From Capnocytophaga canis (GTDB lineage: Bacteria; Bacteroidota; Bacteroidia; Flavobacteriales; Flavobacteriaceae), in the NCBI RefSeq assembly GCF_000827555.1, contig NZ_CDOI01000134.1:1-64000 (forward strand): a stretch of 64,000 nt of DNA, read 5' to 3'. The translations under genes were made by a program, and so were the position numbers. Each line of letters opens with the position of its first letter. The stretch's first letter is position 1. Positions 18,236-26,881 of the stretch are shown here, piece after piece. Under the pieces are notes generated by a model. The model worked only from the letters and a program-made list of their open reading frames with translations, was not told where the DNA came from and ran no database searches.

Positions 18236-19036
18236 CTAATTGCATTCCCACACGAAATCTTCTACTTTTGATTCCATTTCAGGACGATATTCATAGTGCC
18301 ACCATTCGGAGGAAATAGACTTGAAGTTGTGTTTATTAAGAGTGATTTTTAGTAAGTTACGATTTTGTAAAACTTCTTTCGGGAGCTTAGTATAGGTGTG
18401 ATGCGCTTCTTTTCCAAAGAAGTCAAAAGGTGTACCCATATCCAGTTCATTGCCCTCACTGTCAACCAATGTCAGATCCACTGCTGCTCCTCGATTGTGT
18501 TTTGAACCCTTTGCTGGATTAGCAACATAGTTCGTTCCAGGAAGTATGTTCCACATTTTTTTTTGAACAGAAAGAGGTCGGTAACAATCGAAGATTTTAA
18601 TACGATAGCCCAAAGTTTTAAACTCTTCATTAGCATTGTGTAACGCCTGAGCTGTTGCTCTACGTAGAAAACACTCAGGGCAATCGTATACGGCTTGTCC
18701 TAAAAAATTATCCTCAGTAGCATATTTTATATCTAAAACAAAATCTCCAGAGAGGCTTTTGATGTTTATAAAATCATCGTAAATAGCTTGTTTTTCTATT
18801 TCTAAAGAGTCTTTTTCAACGGTGACACCCTCTGGAGTGGTTTTTACTTCGACAATATCAAATCTATTGTCTTCAATACCCTCTGTTTTTGCAACCTCCT
18901 CAGGAGCAGAAAGCACTTTCTGTTCGAAGACGATTGTTTTTTTTTCGGGATGTTGATTGTTTTTACATGAAACAAGTCCGAATCCTATAAAAAACAATTG
19001 CAAAAGAACCGTGATTTTTTGTTTTGAATGCTTCAT
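18236..19036 (-). CDS. D-alanyl-D-alanine dipeptidase (VanX-type, M15D), lipoprotein
   Basis: A 266-residue protein with a lipobox ending at Cys24 (GFGLVSC). The zinc site is SKHNRGAAVDL (His180, Asp187) and SEWWHYEY (Glu244, His247); IFDCYRPLSVQKKMW is also typical of M15D. The family hydrolyses D-Ala-D-Ala and is used either in glycopeptide resistance or in cell-wall recycling. No vanA/vanH is present, so recycling is likely. The ATG at 19036 is preferred because it gives the lipoprotein signal; the upstream in-frame extension overlaps the previous gene's 3' end. Confidence 0.9.
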   Translation of the reverse strand: MKHSKQKITVLLQLFFIGFGLVSCKNNQHPEKKTIVFEQKVLSAPEEVAKTEGIEDNRFDIVEVKTTPEGVTVEKDSLEIEKQAIYDDFINIKSLSGDFVLDIKYATEDNFLGQAVYDCPECFLRRATAQALHNANEEFKTLGYRIKIFDCYRPLSVQKKMWNILPGTNYVANPAKGSKHNRGAAVDLTLVDSEGNELDMGTPFDFFGKEAHHTYTKLPKEVLQNRNLLKITLNKHNFKSISSEWWHYEYRPEMESKVEDFVWECN

Positions 19037-19079
19037 ATTGATTATATGCCTTAAAATTGGTGAATTATAAAACCGTAAT

Positions 19080-20192
19080 TTACTCCAAAAAATATCTCGT
19101 AAAATTTCCAGATGTCTCTTGAGCTTGGATTCCCAATTGAGATAGATTGTCAACCATTAAATCTCGAAACCAATAATGCATTTGCCAGTCAAACAACTGG
19201 TCATTTGCGTGATGTGAATTTTTGACTGAGATGGGTTTACCCACCACTTCCGACAATTTATACAGAAAATCATGTACTGAGATATTGTCAGCAGAAAACT
19301 GATTATCATCCACTAAAAATTTAGAATTTTTTGTTCCCCAATCAATCTGGTCAGTCTTCCAATAGTTGGCGGTAGATTCGGGCAAACGCACTTCTAAAAT
19401 TTGTCCCGACCGCTCTTCCTTTCGAAGTTTATACCCCAATTCTTTGACGATAGACTCGGCTATCTGCCTTTCTTGCCTTGCTTTGTTTACTGTTTTCTTT
19501 ATCAATAGCTCATATTGGGCATTTTCACCTTTCATCGTCACTTGGCGACTACTAACTTTAAGCAAATATCCTATGATTTGAGTGATAGAGCCTTTGATTA
19601 TTGTAATATCTCCATTACGTTCCACTACGGGCGACGACCCCCACGGGTTATTTGCTCGTTGGATCTTGTAATCTCCGTTAAAATCAAGCGTTATTTCTAC
19701 TTCATTCTGATAAGAAGCGTACTTTAGGAAATCATAAATCGGAGTAGTTTTCTTGTTTTTTGCCAATTGTTCACGGATTATTTTGGGAGTGAAATCAGCG
19801 GGATTTCCCTTCCATAAGATTTTTCCTTCAGCATTGAACAACACCCCGTAAGGCAACGCACGAACATTGTGTTTTTTAAAATTCTGACCATCATAATCAA
19901 TACTTACCGCCAATTTTGTCGGATGCTTTATCAAAAACGGACGTACAACATCTGAATTTTCCTGAGTAACAGAAACAATGTAAAGCTCTTCGCGAAATTG
20001 TTCTTGTACAGTATTCAAATAGGTAGACACATGAATGCATGGCACACACCATGTTGCCCAAAAATCAACAAAAAAAAGTTGTTTGTCCTTCGAAGTAGCT
20101 AATTCAGAATACTCAACTCGTTCCGAGAAAGTCATCTGAGCAGAGCCTAACAAATATATAAAAAACGCACAAGTGAAAAACAATCGTTTCAT
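19080..20192 (-). CDS. TlpA/thioredoxin-like periplasmic protein with a large C-terminal domain
   Basis: A 370-residue secreted protein with a signal peptide of about 18 residues. The thioredoxin-like domain (about 20-150) has the active site WATWCVPC. The C-terminal 200 residues are not a thioredoxin fold and resemble the extra domain in Bacteroidota TlpA-like proteins with paired DUF3738-like repeats, an assignment I hold weakly. Probable role: periplasmic disulfide reduction. It lies 44 bases upstream of the VanX-like gene on the same strand. Confidence 0.8.
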   Translation of the reverse strand: MKRLFFTCAFFIYLLGSAQMTFSERVEYSELATSKDKQLFFVDFWATWCVPCIHVSTYLNTVQEQFREELYIVSVTQENSDVVRPFLIKHPTKLAVSIDYDGQNFKKHNVRALPYGVLFNAEGKILWKGNPADFTPKIIREQLAKNKKTTPIYDFLKYASYQNEVEITLDFNGDYKIQRANNPWGSSPVVERNGDITIIKGSITQIIGYLLKVSSRQVTMKGENAQYELLIKKTVNKARQERQIAESIVKELGYKLRKEERSGQILEVRLPESTANYWKTDQIDWGTKNSKFLVDDNQFSADNISVHDFLYKLSEVVGKPISVKNSHHANDQLFDWQMHYWFRDLMVDNLSQLGIQAQETSGNFTRYFLE

Positions 20193-20253
20193 AAAAAATA
20201 TTTTAATTCAAATAGCTTATCAAAAAGCTTACCAAAACAAACGATTTCCTAAA

Positions 20254-21603
20254 CTACTTGTAAATCACTAATTTTTGCCCTACTCTGATGTTATTTCCCT
20301 TAATTTTATTCCAATTTTTAAGGTTTGAAACTGTAACACCGTGTCGGGATGCAATTTTCCCTAACACATCTCCTTTTTTGACTATATAGGTCGTTTTTTT
20401 ACCTCCACGTACATAATCCCCTTTCAACAATGCGGGAAGCGGTTTTTCACGTTTGGAAATTTCCTCACTGATGTAGGAATAGATCATATCCTCATTTGCT
20501 ACGAATTTACCTATTTCTTCAATTGGCAAACGCAACGCATAATTTCGACCTTCCACATACGGCACCACATCTAATTGATAAGAAGGGTTGAAAAATTGAA
20601 TCTCTTGGATGTCCATTCCTGTCAATTCAGCGATATTTTTGAACGGAACAGCCTGTTTCACTCGCACAGTATCTGTCACAAAATGATGGTTTGCCCGTTT
20701 TTGTGGTCTGAATCCGTGTTCTTTGGCATACTCGAAAATATATAGTGTCGCCAAAAATGCGGGTACATAACCAGCGGTTTCCTGTGGCAGATAAGGACGT
20801 AAATTCCAATAATTTTTCTTGCCTCCTGAGCGTCGCATTGCTTTGGTTACGTTGCCTGGCCCCGAATTGTATGCCGCCAACACCAAATCCCAATCACCAA
20901 AAATCTTGTAGAGTTCGCTCAAGAAACGAGCTGCCGCTTTGGTGGAACGTACTGGGTCACTACGCTCATCCACATAGTTGCTCACTTCCAAACCATATGC
21001 TTTTCCCGTTGTAAACATGAATTGCCACAAACCAGTCGCTCCCATTCGGGAACGTGCTTTAGGATTTAACGCCGACTCTACAATTGCCAAGTATTTCATT
21101 TCCAAAGGGATTTTGTGGTTACTCATTTCCTGTTCAAACATAGGAAAGTAGTAGTCACTCAAACTCATTAATCGCTCCAACGAACTGCGTCTATTTTTTA
21201 GGAATGATTTAATAACTCGTTCCAAAATAGGATTGTATTCCACGTTAAAAGGCGTTTTCTGATTAAGTTTTTCTAAGCGTTGTTTCAATACTTCGGTAGA
21301 AAGTTCCTCGAACATCACATCTTCAATAGGTTCATTGTGAATAACCTCGCTCATCTGAAAAAAGAGATCGGAATTAGATAGCTCTTTCAACCATTTTTTG
21401 TCATAACTTTCAGCCTTCGGATGATCTTTAAGAGTTGTTGTTTCTTCACGTATGTAGATGGGGGTTTCTTGCGAATTGTCAAAAATCTCATCAGATTTTT
21501 GTTCTATTTTGTTGATAGTGTCATTCGGCACGTTTTGAGGTGTTTGAGCCACCAGATTTCCTACTAACAGACCAAATAAAACACTTAAGCTATATCTCTT
21601 CAT
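20254..21603 (-). CDS. MltD-like lytic transglycosylase with LysM domain
   Basis: A 449-residue secreted enzyme: signal peptide to about residue 19, an SLT domain at about 155-300 with catalytic VESALNPKARSRMGATGLWQFM and AAYNSGPGNVTKAMRRSGG, and a C-terminal LysM at about 403-448 (YIVKKGDVLGKIASRHGVTV). It cleaves peptidoglycan glycan strands with formation of 1,6-anhydromuramate. MltD of E. coli has two LysM domains; one clear copy is seen here. Confidence 0.9.
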   Translation of the reverse strand: MKRYSLSVLFGLLVGNLVAQTPQNVPNDTINKIEQKSDEIFDNSQETPIYIREETTTLKDHPKAESYDKKWLKELSNSDLFFQMSEVIHNEPIEDVMFEELSTEVLKQRLEKLNQKTPFNVEYNPILERVIKSFLKNRRSSLERLMSLSDYYFPMFEQEMSNHKIPLEMKYLAIVESALNPKARSRMGATGLWQFMFTTGKAYGLEVSNYVDERSDPVRSTKAAARFLSELYKIFGDWDLVLAAYNSGPGNVTKAMRRSGGKKNYWNLRPYLPQETAGYVPAFLATLYIFEYAKEHGFRPQKRANHHFVTDTVRVKQAVPFKNIAELTGMDIQEIQFFNPSYQLDVVPYVEGRNYALRLPIEEIGKFVANEDMIYSYISEEISKREKPLPALLKGDYVRGGKKTTYIVKKGDVLGKIASRHGVTVSNLKNWNKIKGNNIRVGQKLVIYK

Positions 21604-21954
21604 AAATTTATATTTTTAATACGCATACTATTTCAAGTTACAAAAATCTATATTTACATGAAAAGAAACAAATTTCTGATGTTAAAAGAAGTATAAAAAC
21701 AAAAAACGTAGCATTCCTAAACAGCCGTATGTTGAGAAGATTCATGTATATCAAAATCCATTATGAGTAAGAAGTACATAAAACTTAAAAACGTCAATTT
21801 TTCGTTTTTAATCAGAATTTACATTCATTATCCGTAATTACTAATCTGTGAAGAGTTAAACAAAAAATCACGATAGATGTGTAGAAAAACTATGTAGCGT
21901 TATGTGATTTACTTTTAAATCTTTGATTTTTAAAAGAAAAGGTGTTTCATATCA
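21604..21954. other. Intergenic stretch, nothing recognised
   Basis: About 350 bases of AT-rich sequence between the MltD-like gene and the tRNA-Asp terminator. I see no promoter of good quality, repeat or short gene in it. Confidence 0.5.
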
Positions 21955-21988
21955 CAAAAAAAAGCCTTCCTAAACTAGGAAAGCCTCC
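21955..21988 (-). terminator. Terminator of tRNA-Asp
   Basis: Read on the minus strand, TAGGAA/TTCCTA stem (within 21963-21986) with one mismatch and a GC extension, followed by a run of eight T (A run at 21956-21963). Confidence 0.5.
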
Positions 21989-22055
21989 ATTGGTTTATTA
22001 CCATAAACCTGTGTAAAAAGTTTTTACACAAAACAACACAACTAAATTTTAATTG

Positions 22056-22129
22056 CGGTCTGGACGGGACTCGAACCCGCGACCCCCTGCGTGACAGGCA
22101 GGTATTCTAACCAACTGAACTACCAAACC
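22056..22129 (-). tRNA. tRNA-Asp (GTC)
   Basis: A 74-nt cloverleaf: acceptor GGTTTGG pairs with CCAGACC, anticodon stem CCTGC/GCAGG with loop CTGTCAC and anticodon GTC, T arm GCGGGTTCGAGTCCCGT, discriminator G. The CCA end is not encoded. A promoter lies at 22147-22177. Confidence 0.95.
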
Positions 22130-22146
22130 TTAATGTGAATGCGTTG

Positions 22147-22177
22147 CAAATGTATGTATATTTTTTTTATCATGCAA
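22147..22177 (-). promoter_or_regulatory. Promoter of tRNA-Asp
   Basis: On the minus strand TTG (22175-22177), a 20-nt spacer and TACATTTG (22147-22154), 17 bases ahead of the tRNA. Confidence 0.75.
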
Positions 22178-22314
22178 GTTTTCTATAAAAAAAACAAGTA
22201 AACATACCATTTATTTTGTTTAGATACAAAGTTAAATTACTGATAATCAAGGAAATTAAATAGCTATTACTGTAAAGGTATTTCGATAAAAAAACTAGCA
22301 GCAATTGTTATTAG

Positions 22315-22401
22315 TCATGTCATTTCGATGTGGTACTGAATTGAGAAACACAACGTTTAGTGCATCCTATTTTGAATGTATTAACCATTCAAATGACATG
22401 A
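22315..22401. repeat. 87-bp element bounded by perfect 11-bp inverted repeats
   Basis: TCATGTCATTT (22315-22325) and AAATGACATGA (22391-22401) are exact reverse complements, 65 bases apart. No clear target duplication is seen at the edges. It sits in the 439-base gene-free stretch 22130-22568, which otherwise holds only the tRNA-Asp promoter. It could be a structured RNA segment or a degraded mobile-element end. Confidence 0.45.
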
Positions 22402-22568
22402 TATTGTAAGTGTCAATACTCCCCCTAAATATGGGTATTATATTGCAAAACGCCTTACTTGAACTATGATCATCAGAACTAAACATAAAAAATTATCTCT
22501 ATAGCGAATCTCCGATTTGTAACAAATGTTATCAAGTCGAATTTGGAATGAATACACGTTTTGTCGTT

Positions 22569-23528
22569 TTAGGAACAATGACTTTCACAAAATTGTAACG
22601 CTTTTTTCTCATTATAATAGATGTTCTGAGCGTCATAAAAAGCCACATGCCCTCCGTAATTTGGAGTCTCTAAACACAAAAATTGATGATTTTTAGCAAT
22701 ATCGTATGGAAAACAACTTAGCGAAAGAAACGAATCATTTTTAGCGTTAAGCAACAACGTAGGTACTTGAATGTTTCCTAAATTAGGTAAAGAACTACAT
22801 TGTTCGTAATAATCATCCGCATCCTTAAAGCCATGAGCCTTAGAAGTATAAACATTGTCAAAATCTCGTAAATTTCTGATAGATTGTATTTCATCAAGGG
22901 TTATTCTTGTTGGGAATCGCTGTTGTTTTTCTTTAATTTTTACAATAAGTGTCCTAAGAAACCGCTTGGCATAAAGCCAATTACGACTACTTAACAACCT
23001 AAGCGAAGCCCCTTTCAAGTCACAAGGCACGGACACCCCTACAATGGCTTTTACTTCAGTGGGGAGTGAATGCGTTCCTGCATATTTCAATGCAATATTT
23101 CCTCCCATACTGAATCCCTTTATGAAAACTTGGGAGTATCCGAGTTGAAGTACTTTTAGTATGACAGCCTCTAAATCATCTGTTTTTCCTGAATGATACG
23201 TTGAAAACAAACGATTAGGTTCGCCACCGCACCCGCGAAAATTCATCGCACAGGCATCATATCCATTTTGATTGAATAACTTAGCTGTTGCTAAAACGTA
23301 AGGACGCTTTGCTGAACCCTCCAATCCGTGAAGGATAACAATACACCGATTAGTTTTTTCAAAGGCATAGCTCCAATCCAAATCTAAAAAATCACCATCG
23401 GGAAGTTCGATACACTCTCTCGACTGAGAAATGCCTTTTACTTGGCGTATTTTGCCCGAATAAATCGTTGAAATATCCGCTTGACGGAATAACAAAGGAG
23501 GATTATAAACTGATGTGACGAGTGGCAT
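22569..23528 (-). CDS. YheT-like alpha/beta hydrolase
   Basis: A 319-residue hydrolase of the YheT/ABHD1-3 group. LHGLEGSAKRPYVLATAKLF, MNFRGCGGEPNRLFSTYHSG and the nucleophile elbow GFSMGGNIALKYAG are diagnostic, with the late acid in LNAKNDSFL and a catalytic His in YGGHVAFYD. It probably acts on lipid or other ester substrates; the substrate is not known. No signal peptide, so cytosolic. It is 94 bases downstream of nrfA, with a minus-strand -7 box TATCTTTG at 23574-23581 in between. Confidence 0.85.
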   Translation of the reverse strand: MPLVTSVYNPPLLFRQADISTIYSGKIRQVKGISQSRECIELPDGDFLDLDWSYAFEKTNRCIVILHGLEGSAKRPYVLATAKLFNQNGYDACAMNFRGCGGEPNRLFSTYHSGKTDDLEAVILKVLQLGYSQVFIKGFSMGGNIALKYAGTHSLPTEVKAIVGVSVPCDLKGASLRLLSSRNWLYAKRFLRTLIVKIKEKQQRFPTRITLDEIQSIRNLRDFDNVYTSKAHGFKDADDYYEQCSSLPNLGNIQVPTLLLNAKNDSFLSLSCFPYDIAKNHQFLCLETPNYGGHVAFYDAQNIYYNEKKALQFCESHCS

Positions 23529-23622
23529 ACTAAAAAACTATCCGTAAAATTACCTATTTTTGCTGACTGGCAACAAAGATACGTAATCCCACGGATAGTC
23601 CAGCTATGGAGTCCTAACAAAA

Positions 23623-25095
23623 TTAATTACTCATTTTAGCTTCTCTTTCTTTAGCTTTTTTGATCCACTCAGGAACTAAAGTATTCAAGAATTCTTTTTT
23701 ATTAGCACGTTCTTTTTCCATATCCAACCCGATGTAAGCCTGTAGTACTTCTTTTTTGAATTCAGGTAGAGGCACCTCGCCTTCAAATCCAAGCTTAGAA
23801 AGCACTTTAGAAAGTCCTAAACGGGCATCACGGGCATATCCTAAACCACTATTTACAATACGTTGTGTTTCCACAGGAGCGTGGAAAGAACCTCCATGCG
23901 AAGCTACTGAATAATCCCAACGCCATTGTGCTTTACGGATATTGGCTAAAATTGGAGCCATTTGTGCCTCTGTTGCACCCAAATCCCATGCTTTTTTAGC
24001 TTCAATATGAGCGATTGCCACTTGACGAGCTAATTGTGACGTTCCTTCTTGTACTTTTGCTTGACGCTCATAAACATCTCCTATCAAATCATTGGCATTC
24101 TCTCTGTGACAAACAAAACAAGAATTTTCAACATTAGCCAACGGTGAACCTATATGGTGATCTGTAAATTTTTGTCCTCCTTCTGATTTGTAAGGCATAT
24201 GACAGTCGGCACAAGAAACCCCACGTTTTGCGTGAACGCTTGTCTTATATATTTCATAATCAGGATGTTGAGCTTTTAACATTTTAGCTTTGCTCAGCGG
24301 GTGAACCCAATCATAGAAACCGATTTTGTCATAATACTCTTCAGCTCCTTCCATTGTCATACCATTGTGCCAAGGGAACACCACAAACATAGAGCCTTCC
24401 ACCTTATTCTTATCGAAATAATACTCTACGTGGCATTGAGCACACACTAAATTACGCATCTCTTGATGAGATTGTTTGTTGATGTCAAATCCCTGCACTT
24501 TGAACGCTTCCACCAACGCTGGACGGGTAATCGTCAAATTCATTGTTTTGGGGTCGTGACAGTCAGCGCAACCAATAGAGTTAACCATTTCACTACCCAA
24601 GTCCGACCATTTTTTACTGTAATATTCTGGTAAACCAAGCTCTTGCATCATACGAGGCACATCTGGTCCTTTACATTCCCAACAAGCCGATGGCATTGGT
24701 CCATCTCCATCAAATTTAGGAGAAGCCGTACGCAAGGTTTTTCTTAAATCTTGAATTGCATAAGCATGTCCACGAGGTTGATTATAGTCTTTGCTAAACG
24801 CATATCCTGCCCAAAGAATCACCAAATCTGGTTCGTGTTCAAGTGCATCTAAACGACCACTTGAACGGAATGGACTTCTATAGGTAGTATCTGCTGTTTT
24901 CATATATGATTGATACTGGCGTGGATAATTCAATCCCCAAATAGAGTCTCGTGGCTCAATTTTGTCCGTTCTAATTTCTACTTTTGGCTTATAGGCAAAC
25001 TTTGCCTCTGCCTTTCTGTCAGTGATGTTTGAGATTAACCATCCCAGTCCAAACACTACAATTATTGTTACGATAAAAAATACCCAATTTTTCAT
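23623..25095 (-). CDS. nrfA: Cytochrome c nitrite reductase, catalytic subunit
   Basis: A 490-residue pentahaem enzyme that reduces nitrite to ammonia with six electrons. The unusual lysine-ligated active-site haem motif is CWECK (Cys138-Lys142). Four further CxxCH motifs follow (CADCH 176-180, CAQCH, CADCH, CFVCH). An N-terminal hydrophobic helix (4-22) acts as signal or anchor, so it is periplasmic. nrfH lies 20 bases upstream, forming the nrfHA module typical of Bacteroidota and epsilonproteobacteria, in which NrfH passes electrons from menaquinol. It supports nitrite respiration or detoxification under low oxygen. Confidence 0.96.
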   Translation of the reverse strand: MKNWVFFIVTIIVVFGLGWLISNITDRKAEAKFAYKPKVEIRTDKIEPRDSIWGLNYPRQYQSYMKTADTTYRSPFRSSGRLDALEHEPDLVILWAGYAFSKDYNQPRGHAYAIQDLRKTLRTASPKFDGDGPMPSACWECKGPDVPRMMQELGLPEYYSKKWSDLGSEMVNSIGCADCHDPKTMNLTITRPALVEAFKVQGFDINKQSHQEMRNLVCAQCHVEYYFDKNKVEGSMFVVFPWHNGMTMEGAEEYYDKIGFYDWVHPLSKAKMLKAQHPDYEIYKTSVHAKRGVSCADCHMPYKSEGGQKFTDHHIGSPLANVENSCFVCHRENANDLIGDVYERQAKVQEGTSQLARQVAIAHIEAKKAWDLGATEAQMAPILANIRKAQWRWDYSVASHGGSFHAPVETQRIVNSGLGYARDARLGLSKVLSKLGFEGEVPLPEFKKEVLQAYIGLDMEKERANKKEFLNTLVPEWIKKAKEREAKMSN

Positions 25096-25115
25096 TGTTG
25101 TCAGTTTTAAAATGT

Positions 25116-25739
25116 TTATTTGCTTTTACTTTCGTTACTCTTTTTAATCCACTCCATCACGCGAACACTATCTCTTCCGTTATCAAACTGAGTGGGTTCA
25201 ATCTGAAATCCAATGGACGACAGACTTTTGACTGCTCCGTGAGGCACTTCACGATGGCACTCCCAACAGAGTCGGTCAGTGCGACTGTGAATATGATTAG
25301 CTACATCGCTTTCCAGCTTAGCATCGGTTACTTGATCGATGTGACAACGCACACAATTCTGATGAATAACCTCCACTGAAGCATCTTTAGCTCGAATGAC
25401 CTCTGGTTCGTTTCTCGTGGTAAATACATAAGAGTGCCAAAGCCCATCTTTTGCTTTAAAGTAGTACTTACTGAACATATTGTCTTGTGGAACATGACAA
25501 TCGTTACAGCTTGCTACTTCACGGTGAGAACTTTTATTCCAGGTCATATAATGAGGTGTCATCACATGGCAGTTGATACAGGCTTTGGGATCATCTGACA
25601 TATAGGATGTAGCCCTACTGAGATACAATGCATAGAACCCTAAACCAAACATCGCTCCTATAACAATCAATGCTGGCAATCGCCACTGGGGTGGTGGGAT
25701 TAGCGAAAACTTCTTTTTTTCTTTACTTCCAGTTGCCAT
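25116..25739 (-). CDS. nrfH: Cytochrome c nitrite reductase, small (quinol-oxidising) subunit
   Basis: A 207-residue NapC/NirT-family cytochrome: one N-terminal transmembrane helix (about 22-42) and four haem motifs (CINCH, CNDCH, CVRCH, CWECH). It oxidises menaquinol and feeds NrfA. It is the first gene of the nrfHA operon. A CRP/FNR-type dyad lies 150 bases upstream of the ATG. Confidence 0.95.
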   Translation of the reverse strand: MATGSKEKKKFSLIPPPQWRLPALIVIGAMFGLGFYALYLSRATSYMSDDPKACINCHVMTPHYMTWNKSSHREVASCNDCHVPQDNMFSKYYFKAKDGLWHSYVFTTRNEPEVIRAKDASVEVIHQNCVRCHIDQVTDAKLESDVANHIHSRTDRLCWECHREVPHGAVKSLSSIGFQIEPTQFDNGRDSVRVMEWIKKSNESKSK

Positions 25740-25888
25740 ATCAGTACATTATCTTGTTTTTCGAGGACTAAATTACAACATTAACGCGTAATAAAAAAGA
25801 GCTTTTTGTATTAAATAATCAATTTATACCCAATCTAAATATACATATGTTAAACGAAAACGTTGTAGTTTTGCGTATATGACAAAAA

Positions 25889-25904
25889 ACTGACTTTTAT
25901 CAGT
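25889..25904 (-). promoter_or_regulatory. CRP/FNR-type dyad upstream of nrfHA
   Basis: Perfect inverted repeat ACTGA-N6-TCAGT. The half-site spacing equals that of CRP/FNR family operators (TGA-N6-TCA core). An oxygen- or nitrite-responsive regulator would fit nrf. No consensus -7 box was found between it and nrfH, so the link is tentative. Confidence 0.45.
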
Positions 25905-26152
25905 AAGAATAGTTTTCCATGATTTTTTACTTCATAGAATTTCATACACTTTAAAGCAAAACAGCATGATTATTTCACTAATAAAATCATTTTAAAACAA
26001 AAAAAATCCTGTTTAATATTTTCAAAACATGAAAAATATCCATTTAACAATATTTTTACATTTATTTAACTCACAGGCGTTAGATATATTTGATAAGAAA
26101 AACGGATACATCAATAAAGATGAAACAGATCATTTCTCTACTCCTGTAAAAA
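25905..26152. other. Intergenic stretch, nothing firm
   Basis: AT-rich sequence between the nrfH upstream site and the rsmI terminator. A plus-strand TATATTTG at 26095-26102 resembles a -7 box but has no -33 partner and no gene follows it. Confidence 0.4.
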
Positions 26153-26186
26153 CAAAAAACCACATCCATTATCAAATAGATGTGGT
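26153..26186 (-). terminator. Terminator after rsmI
   Basis: ACCACATC (26159-26166) pairs with GATGTGGT (26179-26186); on the minus strand the hairpin is followed by a T-rich tract. Confidence 0.75.
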
Positions 26187-26212
26187 TGTGAACTTTCGTT
26201 GTCTATAAAATT

Positions 26213-26881
26213 CTATTTCCCTTGAACAATCATCACGATTTCACCTTTTGGAGATTTCTTCTCGTAGTACGATTTCAATTCTGACAAAGTGCCTCGTTGA
26301 GTCTCCTCATGTAATTTAGTTAGTTCCCTCGAAATACTTGCCTTTCGACTTTCTCCAAAAACAGAAATAAAGTCATCAATGGTTTTCAATAACTTATGTG
26401 GAGATACGTAGAAGATCATAGTTCTTTTCTCTTCTATAAGTGCTTGTAATCGGGTTTGTCTTCCTTTTTTATCGGGCAGAAACCCTTCAAAAATAAAACG
26501 ATCGTTAGGCAAACCGCTACTAACCAAAGCAGGGACAAAAGCTGTAGCTCCCGGTAAACATTCAACTTCAATACACTGCTCCAAACAAGCCCTTGTCAAG
26601 AGAAAACCCGGATCAGAAATCCCTGGCGTTCCAGCGTCAGTGATGAGGCCTACTATTTCGCCGTTTTTAATCCGCTGTACCCAATAGTCTACCACTTTGT
26701 GTTCATTATGCATGTGATAGCTCTGCATCGGAGTTGCTATATCATAGTGTTTTAACAGTTTAGAACTCGTACGAGTATCCTCTGCTAAAATCATGTCAAC
26801 CTCTTTGAGTAATCGCAATGCGCGTAAAGTAATGTCCTCCAAATTTCCGATAGGCGTAGGAATCAGATATAGTTTACTCAT
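26213..26881 (-). CDS. rsmI: 16S rRNA (cytidine1402-2'-O)-methyltransferase RsmI
   Basis: A 222-residue SAM-dependent methyltransferase of the tetrapyrrole-methylase fold. LYLIPTPIGNLEDITLRAL, AEDTRTSSKLLKHY, LITDAGTPGISDPG and LPGATAFVPALVSSGLPNDRFIFEGFLP are RsmI signatures. It methylates the ribose of C1402 in the ribosomal decoding centre. It starts in a 4-base ATGA overlap with the repeat-protein gene upstream, so the two are coupled. Shorter than E. coli RsmI (286), lacking the C-terminal extension, as in many Bacteroidota. Confidence 0.93.
   Translation of the reverse strand: MSKLYLIPTPIGNLEDITLRALRLLKEVDMILAEDTRTSSKLLKHYDIATPMQSYHMHNEHKVVDYWVQRIKNGEIVGLITDAGTPGISDPGFLLTRACLEQCIEVECLPGATAFVPALVSSGLPNDRFIFEGFLPDKKGRQTRLQALIEEKRTMIFYVSPHKLLKTIDDFISVFGESRKASISRELTKLHEETQRGTLSELKSYYEKKSPKGEIVMIVQGK

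Noticed and set aside
18236-19036. Glycopeptide-resistance (van) cluster
   Set aside because: Only the VanX-like dipeptidase is present; no vanH, ligase or vanRS is adjacent, so wall recycling is more likely.
19037-19153. N-terminal extension of the VanX-like protein
   Set aside because: It overlaps the 3' end of the upstream gene and would hide the clear lipoprotein signal that begins at 19036.
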